A program made the translations under genes and the position numbers. A stretch of 64,000 nucleotides of DNA. Origin: Cutaneotrichosporon cavernicola (Eukaryota > Basidiomycota > Tremellomycetes > Trichosporonales > Trichosporonaceae). The notes under the pieces were generated by a model, which had not been told where the DNA came from, did no database searches, and saw only the letters and a program-made list of their open reading frames with translations. Shown here piece after piece: positions 44,330-55,600 of the stretch (its first letter is position 1; each line of letters opens with the position of its first letter). The stretch is taken from assembly GCF_030864355.1 (NCBI RefSeq), contig NC_083400.1:511001-575000 (forward strand). Direction: 5' to 3'.

Positions 44330-45946
44330 ATGCCCATGAGCAACGAATATCCCCCAGACGACATAGACCTCCTCTCGTCGCCCGTCACCCTCCCAAATGG
44401 TGTCGTCATTCCCAACCGTCTTGCCAAGGTCAGCCGATGCGTCTCTGCTAAACTGACGACAGGCGGCGATGGAGGAAGGTCTGAAGGGCGGTCTGCCTGG
44501 GCGAAGACATCGGCGCCTGTACAGACGTTGGGGACGGGGTGGATGGGGTGTGGTGTTGACAGGTGAGCTGAATGTTGGGGCGGGCAACGTTGGCCGCGGC
44601 CAGTCATACCCGCCACGTCCGTGCATATCTTGGAATCCTGTTAACCCAAGGAAATGTCCAGGTGGACGCGGCGCAGCCCGCGACACCACACGACCTGCGT
44701 ATCCACGACTCGCCACACACCGTTCCCCTCTTCCACGAGCTTCACGAGAGCCTACTAGCCGATGCGCCTGATCCCCGACCCTTGACGCTGGTACAGCTAA
44801 GCCATGCCGGGATGCAGTCGTCTGCGACGTACTCGCTGACCCGGGCGCCGTGGGTCCCCTCGATTGGTCCCATCTCGGGTCGCCCTTCTGTAGGGACGGG
44901 ATTCGTTGCGTGGGCAATCGAACGCGCTCTCTGGCCAGTCGCCGCTCGCGCAGTGACTAACCCTGCCGAATGGTGCGAGATTGCCGGCAAGTTTGTGGAC
45001 GCCGCAACCGCCGTCGAGGACGCGGGGTGGAGCGGCGTCCAACTCCACTCTGCACATGGGTATCTATTGGCCGAGTATCTCTCTCCCCTGGTAAGCTATT
45101 GCTATTCAGAGTTAATGGCAGACAAATCCGCATCCACGACCACTGCCAGGAGTGCCTGAACGCGTGCCCGTGCGCCTCCACCTCCTATGGCTCATCTTGA
45201 CGGGCATCCACACCGCGACGGAACGTACATTCGTCAAGGCGCTCAAGATCAATTGCTCGGATTTCGTGGCTGGTGGACTGGACGAAGACGCGTCCGCTGA
45301 GATTATTCGCGAGATCGTGCGCTGGCGTCTTGTCGATCTCCTTGAAGTATCAGGGGGAACGTACGGCAACCCGGCATTTGCGGAGATGGGCCGAGAAGCC
45401 CTCTTCGCGCACTTTACGCGTGCGTTACTTCCCACCCTTCCCCCAGCGCCAGAGGGACCGGCGATCATGCTCACGGGCGGATTGCATGACCGTTCCCTCA
45501 TCGCGCGGTGTATCCGTTCCCGAGCAGCAGACCTCGTCGGGATTGGGAGGCCAGCTGCGCTCCAACCCGAGCTGCCCGTCAAGGTATTGCTTAACCGAGC
45601 TTTGGGGAAGGGGAAGGCGCGCGTCCCGCCATACATTATTCCCGGGAGCGAGTTTTACCGCCGCCTCCTCGGGGGCGGCAAGAGCCGTCCTCATTCCAAA
45701 GCGAGGAATGGGTTCCGGGAGACGAACGGGGTAGTCGCGCGCCGAGATGAAGGGAACGGGATCAAGCTCGTCGGCGCTGGCGTCTCGACCGTTTGGCATG
45801 AGTGGCAGATGGCAAGGATTGGGCGGGGTGAGAATCCCGATCCCACCCTCGACTTCCTGCGTGGCGCGCTCGCGAATACTCTCTGGCACGATATCCTGGG
45901 CGGTGGGCCGCGGGGTTGGTACCGTCATTGGATGGGGACGGATTAG
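44330..45946 (+). CDS. NADH:flavin oxidoreductase, old yellow enzyme family
   Basis: FMN-dependent ene-reductase-type enzyme; substrate unknown. Exons 44330-44428, 44463-44562, 44651-45090 and 45122-45946 give 487 residues. Motifs: PVTLPNGVVIPNRLAKAAME, YRRWGRGGWGVVLTGNVQVD, LTLVQLSHAGMQSS (Gln-Leu-x-His-x-Gly), GWSGVQLHSAHGYLLAEYLS with the His pair, and GIKI-like KALKINCSDF. The FMN-phosphate loop appears as RAADLVGIGRPAALQPELP. The usual TNxRxDxYGG signature after SPL has decayed to TNPHPRPLPGVPER, so activity is uncertain. The first donor is GTCAGC, which is unusual. A second ATG six bases on is an equally possible start. Confidence 0.85.
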
Positions 45947-46330
45947 ATGATTAGAGCGTACAGTTAGCATTGCATGGCACCTACTTCCACATCGGACATG
46001 GGCAAGTTCCATTCTACAGCTTCTAATGATCTACAGCCGGTTCGGGATACACTCGGTCTTCGGGAACTGAAACCTGGGAAGTGGAGAAATGGCGACATGG
46101 GAGGGTGCTTGCGCGCCTGTTTGCAGGCCTCGGCGGGTAGCCGGCCACTGGTGAGGTGGTCTCTACGCGGAAACCATTTTCACTGTTGTCGACGCTGCGT
46201 GCTTCCGACGTAACGTGCACAGCCGGCACAGAATACTGCTTCTTGAGCCATCGCCAACACTGGAACGGTGTTGTTGCGGCACAGGATTACATACTACCAC
46301 AGCTCCACGAGGGGCACTGGGTGTAAGAGG
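45947..46330. other. Convergent intergenic region
   Basis: The 3' ends of the flavin oxidoreductase gene (+) and the 46331 gene (-) meet here. No gene or repeat was recognised. Confidence 0.5.
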
Positions 46331-47084
46331 CTACCGTCTCCTGCGGTGGCCCTCCTTCTCTTCCTCCCCGCCGCCAATCTCGAGATCCACCATCTCCTCC
46401 CACTCGCGCGCGGCACACCACCTCTCCCCTCCCTTCCCGAGGTCACGCCACCGCTCCAGAGCCGCCCGTGCCGCCTCAAACTTGGTGCTCGGGTCGAGAA
46501 GAATACTTGAAATCTTGGTGAGCTCGACCAGCTCCCCATTATGGGAGGAGAGGAGGGGCGGGATGGAGTCGACAAAGTCCTCGAGCGTCCACGTGAGCCA
46601 CATGGGTCCCTGTTGCTTGGAATACGCCTCCAAAAGCAGTGTCTCGGCCTGCTCAATGAGCTTTGAGAGCTTGAGGAGGAGTTTGTCCTTATGTCAGGTT
46701 GTTTAAAGCCTGGCTCACGAGCTTGGACAGCGTTGCGCGGAGGCCTGACCGCGCCTCGCCGAGCGCCTCGAGATGCGGGCCGATGCGGGGGCGCTCGGGC
46801 CCATCCTCTATCGTCAGGATGTTACTTCCGTCAGCATAATATGGTGAGAGGGCTCACTCCATCTCGGTCGCTTCGTCGATGCACCCCTTGCCGGCTTTGA
46901 GGCCGTCCTGGAGAAGAATGTCGTCCCATGTCGAGAGGACGTTCTTAATTTCGCTCAGGACCAGGCGGAGGTACCTGTGATTACTCGTTTCGCTTGCTGG
47001 CCGAGGAGACACCGGAGCGGGAGAGGGGGAGGGTGAAGCGCGCGAGCGCCGCGACGGCGTGGAGAGGGACTGAAGACGGCTCAT
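46331..47084 (-). CDS. Small helical protein, unknown (229 aa)
   Basis: Exons 46858-47084, 46719-46824 and 46331-46687 join in frame. After a Ser/Pro-rich head (MSRLQSLSTPSRRSRASPSP) the rest is predicted helical: RYLRLVLSEIKNVLSTWDDI, GLKAGKGCIDEATEMDNILT, IGPHLEALGEARSGLRATLS, DKLLLKLSKLIEQAETLLLE, WLTWTLEDFVDSIPPLLSSH. It ends in KEGHRRRR. The second exon starts at 46824 with a GGAAG acceptor, the only choice that keeps the helical frame. Heptad-like leucines suggest a subunit of a larger complex. No family was recognised. An upstream in-frame ATG at 47243 would add 53 residues of poor quality. Confidence 0.75.
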
Positions 47085-47424
47085 GGATGTGGTGATCGTG
47101 CGAGAGCCTGCTAGAGAGACGCGCTCGCCTGCCAACTTTTGGATCCATCTTGGAGATGACGATGATTCCACGTGGGTTTGATTCCGTGCCGAAGTTGCCA
47201 CCCGCTTACCAGCCTCCTCCGGCAAAGGGTAGCAGGATGGCAAGAAGGCAGGAAGATCGGCGGCAGTGAATGACGAATGTCTCTCTCATCCACTTGTCCT
47301 ACTTGGTCTCCATCAACAGCTGCTACATTCAGGCTACCTCAATCGCAGCAATTGGATTGCAGCTCCTCCTTACGCAGCAAGGTCCAAGTCGGAATCTCTA
47401 CATATCGACACTGGACGGCCTAAA
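47085..47424. promoter_or_regulatory. Divergent promoter region of the 46331 gene and MGM1
   Basis: A 340-bp shared upstream region. No TATA-like element or repeat was recognised; a frame overlapping it on each strand is open but not protein-like. Confidence 0.4.
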
Positions 47425-50400
47425 ATGCTCCGCCGAGTCCCCGCCCTTCGCCCGCGGGCGCTCGGCGCACCGCGGCCTCTCGCGCTACGCTACGTCGCCT
47501 CCTCCTTGCCAGTGGGGCGGGTGACCGTCCCCAACCGGGCTATACACGTACGTGCCATTTCGTTCGGCACGGTTCCCCGTATCATGGCCAAAGCCTTCCG
47601 CGTACCGTTGTACGGCGTTGCTGTTGGGGCTGGCGGGTTTGGGTATGCAAATTACAAGCTCGAAGGTATGTTGGGTAGAGAATGCGCTGACTCCAGGTGT
47701 GCGGAATGCGACGGTCGAGGTCCTAGATAGCGTCAAGGACACGCTTAGCTCCGCTTACGATTCGACTGCTGGCGCCATTGGGGCTGCTGGAAACGCGTTG
47801 GGAGCCCTCGGAGAAGGTGTGGGAAATGGTGCAAGGGGAGCCGTGGAAGGAGCGACGGGAAGGATAGAGGCGTTTCAGAAGGGAGCGGGGGAGTGGTGGG
47901 GTGCGTTCTCGTCCCAGTTCAAGGGCACGGAGGATACGACGACCGTCAAGACTGCGCCGCAAGAGGAACCAGAAGGCGGCGGCGGTGGTGGTAGTGGAGG
48001 AGGAGGAGGAGGAGGAGGGGGGGAGGCAGCTGCTGTCCTTGCGGCGGCAGCTGTTGCGCATGATGGCGCCGACGAGCCCGAACCCAAGGAGCACCAGCTC
48101 CTCCAGCTTACCCGGAAGCTTATCGAGATCCGCCAGGTGTTGCTGAGTGTCGACCAGAGCGACGCGCTCACGCTCCCGTCAATTGTGGTTATTGGGTCGC
48201 AGAGCTCGGGGAAGAGTTCGGTGCTAGAGGCGATTGTGGGACACGAGTTCTTGCCAAAGTGAGTGTCTCTCCTGCCTTGCCTAGTATTCAGCCTGTACAT
48301 GGTGTGGCACTCGCTTCGCTCGTGCTCGCTCACTAACGCCTAGGGGAGACAACATGGTTACCCGCCGGCCCATCGAGCTCACTCTCATCTACACACCCGT
48401 CAAGGCCGGCTCGAACCAGCCCGCCGAGTACGGAGAGTTCCCAGACATGCCGCACTTGGGCAAGGTGACGAACTTTTCGACGATCCAGAAGACGCTCACG
48501 GACCTCAACCTCGCCGTGCCCGCCGAGGAGTGCGTGTCCGACAAGCCGATCCACCTCAACATCCACTCGCCCCACGTACCCGACCTCACGCTCATCGACC
48601 TGCCGGGCTACGTGCAGATCTCGAGTCTTGAGCAGCCCGAATCGCTCAAGGAGAGCATCTCGGCGCTGTGTGATAAGTACATCCGCGAGCCGAACATTAT
48701 CCTCGCCGTGTGCGCCGCCGACGTCGACCTGGCGAACTCGCCGGCCCTACGCGCGTCGAGACGGGTGGACCCACTTGGTACTCGCACCATTGGTGTCGTT
48801 ACTAAGATGGACCTCGTGACGCCGCAGCAGGGAGCGTCGATTATACGGGGCGACAAGTATCCACTGCACCTCGGCTACGTCGGTGTCGTGTCCAAGGCGC
48901 CGCCCACTGTCGGCGTCTTCTCCTCCCTCCGCTCACCGCCACGAGTCACAAACGCCGTGCTCAAGCGTGAGGAAGAGGTGTTTGGTGGTGAAAACGCACG
49001 GTACTACAACGTGCGCGGGAGGGGCGACGGCAAACTTCTCACCGGCACCGACACGTTGCGAAGGCAGCTCATGGACGTGCTCGAAACGAGCATGGCCGGT
49101 AGCCTGCACGGGATCACGAACGCGGTGCAGCTCGAACTCGAGGAGGCCAGCTACCAGTTCAAGGTGAGCTAAGAAGCCTGGAAGATAGCTGACAGCAGGT
49201 GCAATACAACGACCAGCGGATCACCGCCGAGTCTTACGTCGCCGAGACGACAGATGCTCTCAAGGCTCGCTTCAAGGAGTACACGAGGCAGTTCAACAAG
49301 CCAGCGGTGCGGTCCAAGCTCACAGCGATGCTGGATGAGAAGGTCATGGACATCCTCGAGCAGCTGTACTTCAACGACGAGGCGCGGGCGACCGAGCTGA
49401 GCCGACTGGGCGAGGACCGGCGCCTGAGCAGCGAAGCAGACCTGGAGCCGTACTGGAAGTACAAGCTTGAGACGGCGAGCAGTCTCCTTACGAAGAGTGG
49501 AGTGGGGCGCGACTCGACAGGACTGGTTGCAGACGGCCTGCGCGGCCTGATAGACAGCATTGCAGCTGGCGAGCCGTTCTCCTTCCACCCTTCGGCCAGC
49601 GAGCGGATTGTCGACTTCTCGCATGATCTCCTGCGCGACCGCATGGGCGTGACAGCCGACCAGGTCGAAAACTGCATCAAGCCGTACAAGTACGAGGTCG
49701 AGGTCGACGAGCGCGAGTGGGAGAACGGGCGTGCGCGCGCCGACCGCAAGTTTAGCGACGAGATGGTGCTCTGCGAGGCCAAGCTCACCGAGATCCGAGG
49801 CCGTCTCGGCGGGTCGCGTAGGCTGAATTCGTTGGTCAAGCACGTCGACGACCTCGAGAAGTGGAGCGTCAAGAACAGATTGCGCAACGCCTCGGCCTCG
49901 GCCGAGGAGGAGGAGGTGGAAGCACCGCAAGTGGATGCGTACAAGTACTCGGCTGCGCAGTTGATCGACGGCCGACACGCACTGCTGCTGCAGAACCGAC
50001 TTGCGCTGCTGAAGCTGCGCCAGCAGGCGATCCGGAGCAAGCGCTGCCGCATGGGACCCGAACAGGCCGCGTTCTGCCCCGAGACGTTCCTCGCCGTCGT
50101 CGCCGAGAAGCTCGCGTACACGTCCACCATGTTCATCAACATTGAGCTGCTCGAGCAGTTCTTCTACCAGTTCCCTCGCGAGATCGACAGCCGAATTCTG
50201 TACGATCTCGATCGAGACGAGATCAAAAAGTTTGCTTTTGAAAACCCCAAGATCCGGCAGCACCTTGAACTACAGGAGAGGAGGGATAAACTTGAGCAGG
50301 TGAGTCGTATAAATAAAAGAGGGAGGAATCCTGAAGGGGACCTGCGCCGAGGCCAATGCGGCGTCTTGTTTTGACAATTGGACATGCCTCTTGAGGATAT

Positions 50401-50687
50401 GGTCTAGTAATTAAGTGCGCAACGTAACGGCACCAGAACGGAGGAGGAACAACTGGAATGGAATTCCACATTCCACAGGCCATCGAGTGCCCACCCAACC
50501 ACCCCCCCCCCCCCCCCCCCCCCCAACCTCTCTGAACCACACATTCCCCCCACCCTCAACCCCTTGACCCCACTAACCCCAGGTCCTACGATCCCTCCAG
50601 ACACTCGTCAACCTGCAAGCTGACCAGGGACAGAGTGATAGCCGGCACAAGAGGAGGAAGGACGGACTATTCTCCAAGTTTATGTGA
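47425..50687 (+). CDS. MGM1: Mitochondrial dynamin-like GTPase Mgm1 (OPA1 type)
   Basis: Inner-membrane fusion and cristae-shaping GTPase. Exons 47425-47665, 47697-48258, 48344-49163, 49199-50299 and 50583-50687 give 942 residues. An Arg-rich presequence ([20 protein letters not shown]) is followed by a hydrophobic anchor ([18 protein letters not shown]). A Gly-rich linker, 15 Gly of 16 residues, lies in the region where the long form is normally processed. The GTPase has G1 GSQSSGKSS from residue 247, G3 DLPGY and G4 TKMD. The middle and stalk parts follow ([20 protein letters not shown]), then the GED-like C-terminus, ending GLFSKFM. The last intron (50300-50582) contains a 23-C run. Confidence 0.96.
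50502..50524. repeat. Poly-C run of 23 bases in the last MGM1 intron
   Basis: An uninterrupted homopolymer. The exact length may vary between cells or be a sequencing estimate. Confidence 0.85.
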
Positions 50688-51232
50688 GGTGGGGTGAGGA
50701 GAGACACCTCGCTTGAACCACTCCGGAAAGTAGTACACTGGCGCATAGACGGCGTGCAGGAGTCTAGACACCAGGGGATGCATCTCTGCTCTACTATGCC
50801 TGCCTAATTCTCCTATCTGTTGGGTTAGAGGAACCAGGAGATGAAGGGGAGAGCAAGACGCGACGTGATGTGATGACTGTAACAGAACTGAGGGATCGCC
50901 ATGACGTCCCCTGCTGTGTGTTCCTGGTCATCTGTTTGTTTGCGTGTTGCGTCGTTATGTATTCTTGTTCGAATGTCAGATGCCGAGCGCCACTAAATTG
51001 GTGGGGGAGCGCGTTCGAATTTGGGGTCCCTTGATCGTGTCTCGAGCGTGTTCGATGTCTCGGCCTGCTCGGCCTGCTTGCATCCATGTCTCATTCGGAC
51101 AAGGCCGTTGGGGATCTGAGGAATGACAAACCCGAGTAAGCCAGTTTGGGCCAGTTGTAGAGTCATAATATCGGGAATAGTGGTCGTGTATCTTCCAACT
51201 GTAGTCTTTCATCATTCTGATCGATCAGAGTT

Positions 51233-51300
51233 GAGCCATGAGCCGTGAGCCATGAGCCATGAGCCATGAGATGTGCCATGAGCCATGCGGCCGTGAGCCA
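51233..51300. repeat. GAGCCAT heptamer tandem array
   Basis: About seven copies of GAGCCAT with small variants (GAGCCGT, a GATGTGCCAT interruption). It reads the same in no coding frame. Confidence 0.85.
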
Positions 51301-52142
51301 GGGAGGTGGGTCGGTGCGCGGGGCCGGCGCCGTTTCATCCAAACCCGATGCTGTAATCTGCCCCTCCCGCTCCATAACTCCCTTGAAGCCATAGTTTACA
51401 ATCCTCTGCTATTCTGCCTTTAAGTTTAGTTGGATTGGTATATTATGTCGCTCTTTAAATGGTTAGGGGTAAGACCAAGTCATCAGAGGACCGAGGACAG
51501 AGGACAGGGGAGGGGGGCGGCACGGGAACCATCCCACAGTTGTCATCCTGACTTATGACGCCTTTCATCTCTCTCGTCAACTACAGCAAAGGCCAGAGGC
51601 AACAAAGAATGAGGAACTGGAAAAGGTTTCGTCTCCAGCCAGCAGCAAACTATACGTCGTACTCTCTCTCAAAGACCTATACTGTAGACTGACATCCTCC
51701 GCTAGTCCGAGACACGCGCCCCTCTCGTGTCCATCCATCGAAGCCTCCAACCCTCCAAACCCATTTACTATACACCACCACGCTCCTTGTCACTCGTCGA
51801 CTGTCCATCTCGCGATCGTACTCATCTCCATCCACTCCGACCTTTGCGTAGGTGGCGTACTCCCTCCCCTACCATCCTCGATTCGAAGTCTATTCCTCCC
51901 GCCAAACCCTCCCAAACCCTCCATCCCCTTCCCATCGGTACTCCCGCCCGCCTCTACCATTACAATCCAGCCTTCAACCTCCACCACCATCACGACCACG
52001 CATCTCGCACGACCACCATTCACGACACACAACGAGTGTACGGTTAGTCGCTGTGGTTGTTCGGTATCCGGCTTGGTCTCTAGTTGGTCCTCTGCTCGCG
52101 TGCTTTGTGGGAAGTGGAATTGGTCGCTGGGCAATTGAGCCC

Positions 52143-52162
52143 GCGCTTGTTTAAACAAGCGC
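52143..52162. promoter_or_regulatory. Perfect 20-bp palindrome
   Basis: GCGCTTGTTTAAACAAGCGC is identical to its reverse complement. It contains two outward-facing TTGTTT half-sites of the kind bound by forkhead factors, and could also form a hairpin if transcribed. It lies about 500 bases before the 52668 ATG. Confidence 0.55.
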
Positions 52163-52667
52163 AGCACTCCAGCAGACCAATGAGGTTGTGTGGCTGGTTG
52201 GTTGTGTTCATCGATTATTGAGGATTCAAGTTGAGAAGAGTGGAAGAGTGCATCCAAGTTGTTATTGTTGTTTGATTGTTGTGAACGCGTACAAGAGAGA
52301 GGGGTAACCTCCACCGTACGACTTTGGTAACTGTACGGTGAGTAGGGTGAGGACCAGTTCAAGGAGTTCAAGGAAGGAGATCCCTAGACTTGTCACCTTC
52401 CCTAAGACTCTTAAGACTCTTTCCACTCAACGATCCAAATCAAATACAAACCTCATACAAACACTCACTTTCATCCCCTTTCCATCATCAACAATCATCT
52501 TCCTTTCTCTTCTTCATCATTTACTCTACTCCTTTCCCCCTCAAACTATCCCTCATCCTTAGTTGTATTTCACTTTCAAATCCCTTCCTTGGACGGTCAC
52601 TACTTCGCGATCGAATCCGGTGGGCCGTGCGACCTTCCCTCCCCCACTCCACAACCAACGCGTTGTC

Positions 52668-55600
52668 ATGGACGCGCCCCGCCGCCGCAACCAAAGCGGC
52701 AGCACTGCTGCGCGTCCAGGTTCTCGCTCGTCGCGCCGTATCCTCAGTGGCGGCGTGCCCGTCGAGCTCGGCGGCGGCGTAGGCATATTAGGCCTCTTGA
52801 ACGATGAAGTAGGTCACGCGTCGAGGGGCCACTGCGCGGCCAACATTGTCCAACCGCGCGTACCCAACGCTCTGTGCGGTGTCATCGCAGCCTCAGCCAT
52901 CATCCCAGACACACTCCACACCCTGCCCTACCTACCTTCCCCACTCGTGCACGGCTTGGCATCCTCGTTGAGCACAACTGCGTGCGCCAAGCACGACTCA
53001 CACCACCCGCTTTCACCCCGTTCCACGCGCACATGCTAACACACAGTCAAACTCGCCCACTACCGCGACGCCGCAATACTCGTACAACCTCTACGCGAAC
53101 TTGCCCCTGGCGTCCTCGGCCAGTTCAGGCTCTCCGACGCGTCAGCAACCACTAACAGCGGCATCGCACAAGAAGGCGGCCTCTTCCACATCCACGGCCT
53201 CTGCTTCGGCCTCTGCTTCGGCCTCTTCCCCCACACTCTCCACCTCACCTGTCTCGCCCCTCCCGAGCTTTGGCACGTGGAGCGTAGGCCCGTCGGCGCC
53301 TGGTGTTTCTGTACGCCGCGAGAACGCGTCCAACACTGGCACTGTCTCGAGCGTCGCGTCCACGTCGTCGTCTACATCCACATCGCGCCGGTTGCCCCTT
53401 GCACCAGGGGGAAATACCACGCGACTCGCAGAAGACGCCGGCTCGGACGACTCTGCAGACAAAGTACGCGCCGACCCACCCAAACCCTTACCCGCAATGG
53501 CACAAGGCGCGTTACCCGCACCACCGAGCCTGTGGACGACGTCTGGCTCGGACTCGTCGTCGTTGAAAGCCTCAAAGAAGGGCAAGATCAGAAACGTCCC
53601 TGCGCCCATACGCACAGACCATAACAACGCTGGCCCAAGCGACGGCCTCACAGGTGGACGCTATCACGACTTTGACCACACCGTCGGCAACTTTGAGCCA
53701 CAACGTCACGCTCCCGCTCCCCCGACTCAGCCCAACGGCCGCGATCCTCCTAAGAAGAGCACACTACGTATCGACACCTCTGACGCGTCACAACAGTCCA
53801 GCGGGCCTCATTACCACCACCAAAGATCTGTCACCGATCCCTTGCAGCCTCCCACCTACAAGCAGCCGATGGACTACTTGCGATCTATGCCAGAACGGAG
53901 AACGGCCTCGGGCATGAGCGAAGGGCGGCGGACACCCATCTCGGAGAACGCGGCACGGAGAGCCGACGGCGATGACAACCCGCGCCAGCGCAATGTCACC
54001 GCGCCTACGCAGCCTACGATTAAGCCCCGCAAGTCGTCGGATCTGCTGCGTCGTCCATCAGCGGAACTTCTGGGCATGTTCCGGCCAGACGCAGAAAGAG
54101 CGTCGCGAGAAAGAGAAGCCAAAGAGGCTAAGGCCGCGGCCCAGCGGGCGTTAGGCGTCGACAGCGACAACCGCAAGGGGCCGGCGATCACGCTCAAGAA
54201 GAGCTCTGGTGCGCTGCGCAACTTATTCCGGAGCAAGCCCAAGGAGCCACCTCCCGAGACACCCAACCTTCCCAGAACGAGCTTCGCGCTTGGCGACTTG
54301 GTACGGCCCAAGCCGAACATCTCTAGCGGAAACACGACGCCGATATCCGTGCATCAACCGTTTCAGCCTGAGGGCCACGGACGTCTGTCGCTTCACGAAC
54401 GCCAGGCGCCTTCCATCACCTCGAGCTCGGGTGATTCAGCGAGCAGAGGAAAGAAGAAGTCAACGGCAAGCGACCGGGACCTTCCGCCATTGCCGGCTTG
54501 CGATTCAGGCTCGACTTTCAAAGCATCTGGGACCACGAAGAAGCCGTCGTCGCCGATACTGTCGAAGCTCTCGCCAAAGCTACCATCACCGAAGGCACTG
54601 AGACGCGGCGCTCCACCATCACCCACCGAGTCCAAGGGTGTGAGACTGCCACCTGTACCGGGCGCAACACTTTCGCCCCACTCTCGCATGCCAGTCGGTG
54701 GCTTATCGGCACCGCAGGACGACCCGTTGCGATACTCGAAACTGCCGCCCAGAGGCACGTCCAAGGACAACGTCGCCGACAGTGCGAAGAAGGCGACCAG
54801 CCCCGTCGGTTCGGACACTGGGTCGACGTCTACTGTGCGCCAGTTTGCGGAGGAGGAAGGCCGATCCTCGTTCGACAGCTTGGCTGAGGGCGCGCAGGAG
54901 TGGAAACCTGCGCTCAAATCGTCGAGCTCGCTGCACCTGTTACAGCTACCCGAGCTTGACCTTGCGCTGGACTTCTCTTTTGACGGGTTCGGCTCCACCT
55001 CCGCGTCCTCGCCGAAATCCTCTCCTCATGGCAGTCAGCCCGGCACGCCTGGGTCGCGATCGCGCTCGGCCAGCGGCACGCTCTTGACCTCGCCGGCGTC
55101 CAAGGCTGTGCGTACTGAGAGACGTCGGTCCAAGTCGTTCGACGCGGCGGCGAATGGTGACGAGGACATGTGGCGGTCGCTGGACTTTGACAAGTCGTGG
55201 AGCAACAACAAGCTGTTCACGGCGACGCCGAGCTCTGTCTCTGCGCCGAAGCTTACGACGACCGCCGCGTCACCAGACGTGAATGCGACGAGCAAAGGCG
55301 CGACGAACTCGGGATTGTCTGCCAATTCGGGTGGGACCACTGGCACTAGCACATCGCGGGACAGCGACTCACTCTCCACCCACGGGTCGTTTGACCATTC
55401 CCGCACGCCGTCCGGTGGCAGCAGCACGAACGAGACTAGCTCGCCGTCGCCGCCACGGACACCCGAGGACGCCCACTCGGCGTTCCTCGCTTCTGGGGTC
55501 GATGGCAAGGCGCCGCGCACGTCACTCGACTCGCCAATCGCACTGGAGGTGCCAGAGCAGACCATTGGCAAGAGCCTGTTGGCTTACGACCGGCCGTACT

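Larger units (their letters stand above)
50688..52667. other. 2-kb intergenic region and long leader
   Basis: No gene recognised. It holds a GAGCCAT heptamer array at 51233-51300, A/T-richer DNA at 51370-51480, C/T-rich stretches from 51690 on, and a perfect 20-bp palindrome at 52143-52162. The leader of the 52668 gene probably starts in the last several hundred bases and may be spliced (GTAGGT-like donor near 51850). Confidence 0.5.

Noticed and set aside
49169..50263. 364-codon open frame antisense to MGM1
   Set aside because: A shadow of GC-rich coding sequence; Leu/Val/Arg-rich without motifs, while the plus strand encodes conserved Mgm1.
50960..51030. Two TTCGAAT sites that could be tRNA B boxes
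   Set aside because: No A box or cloverleaf pairing could be found around them.
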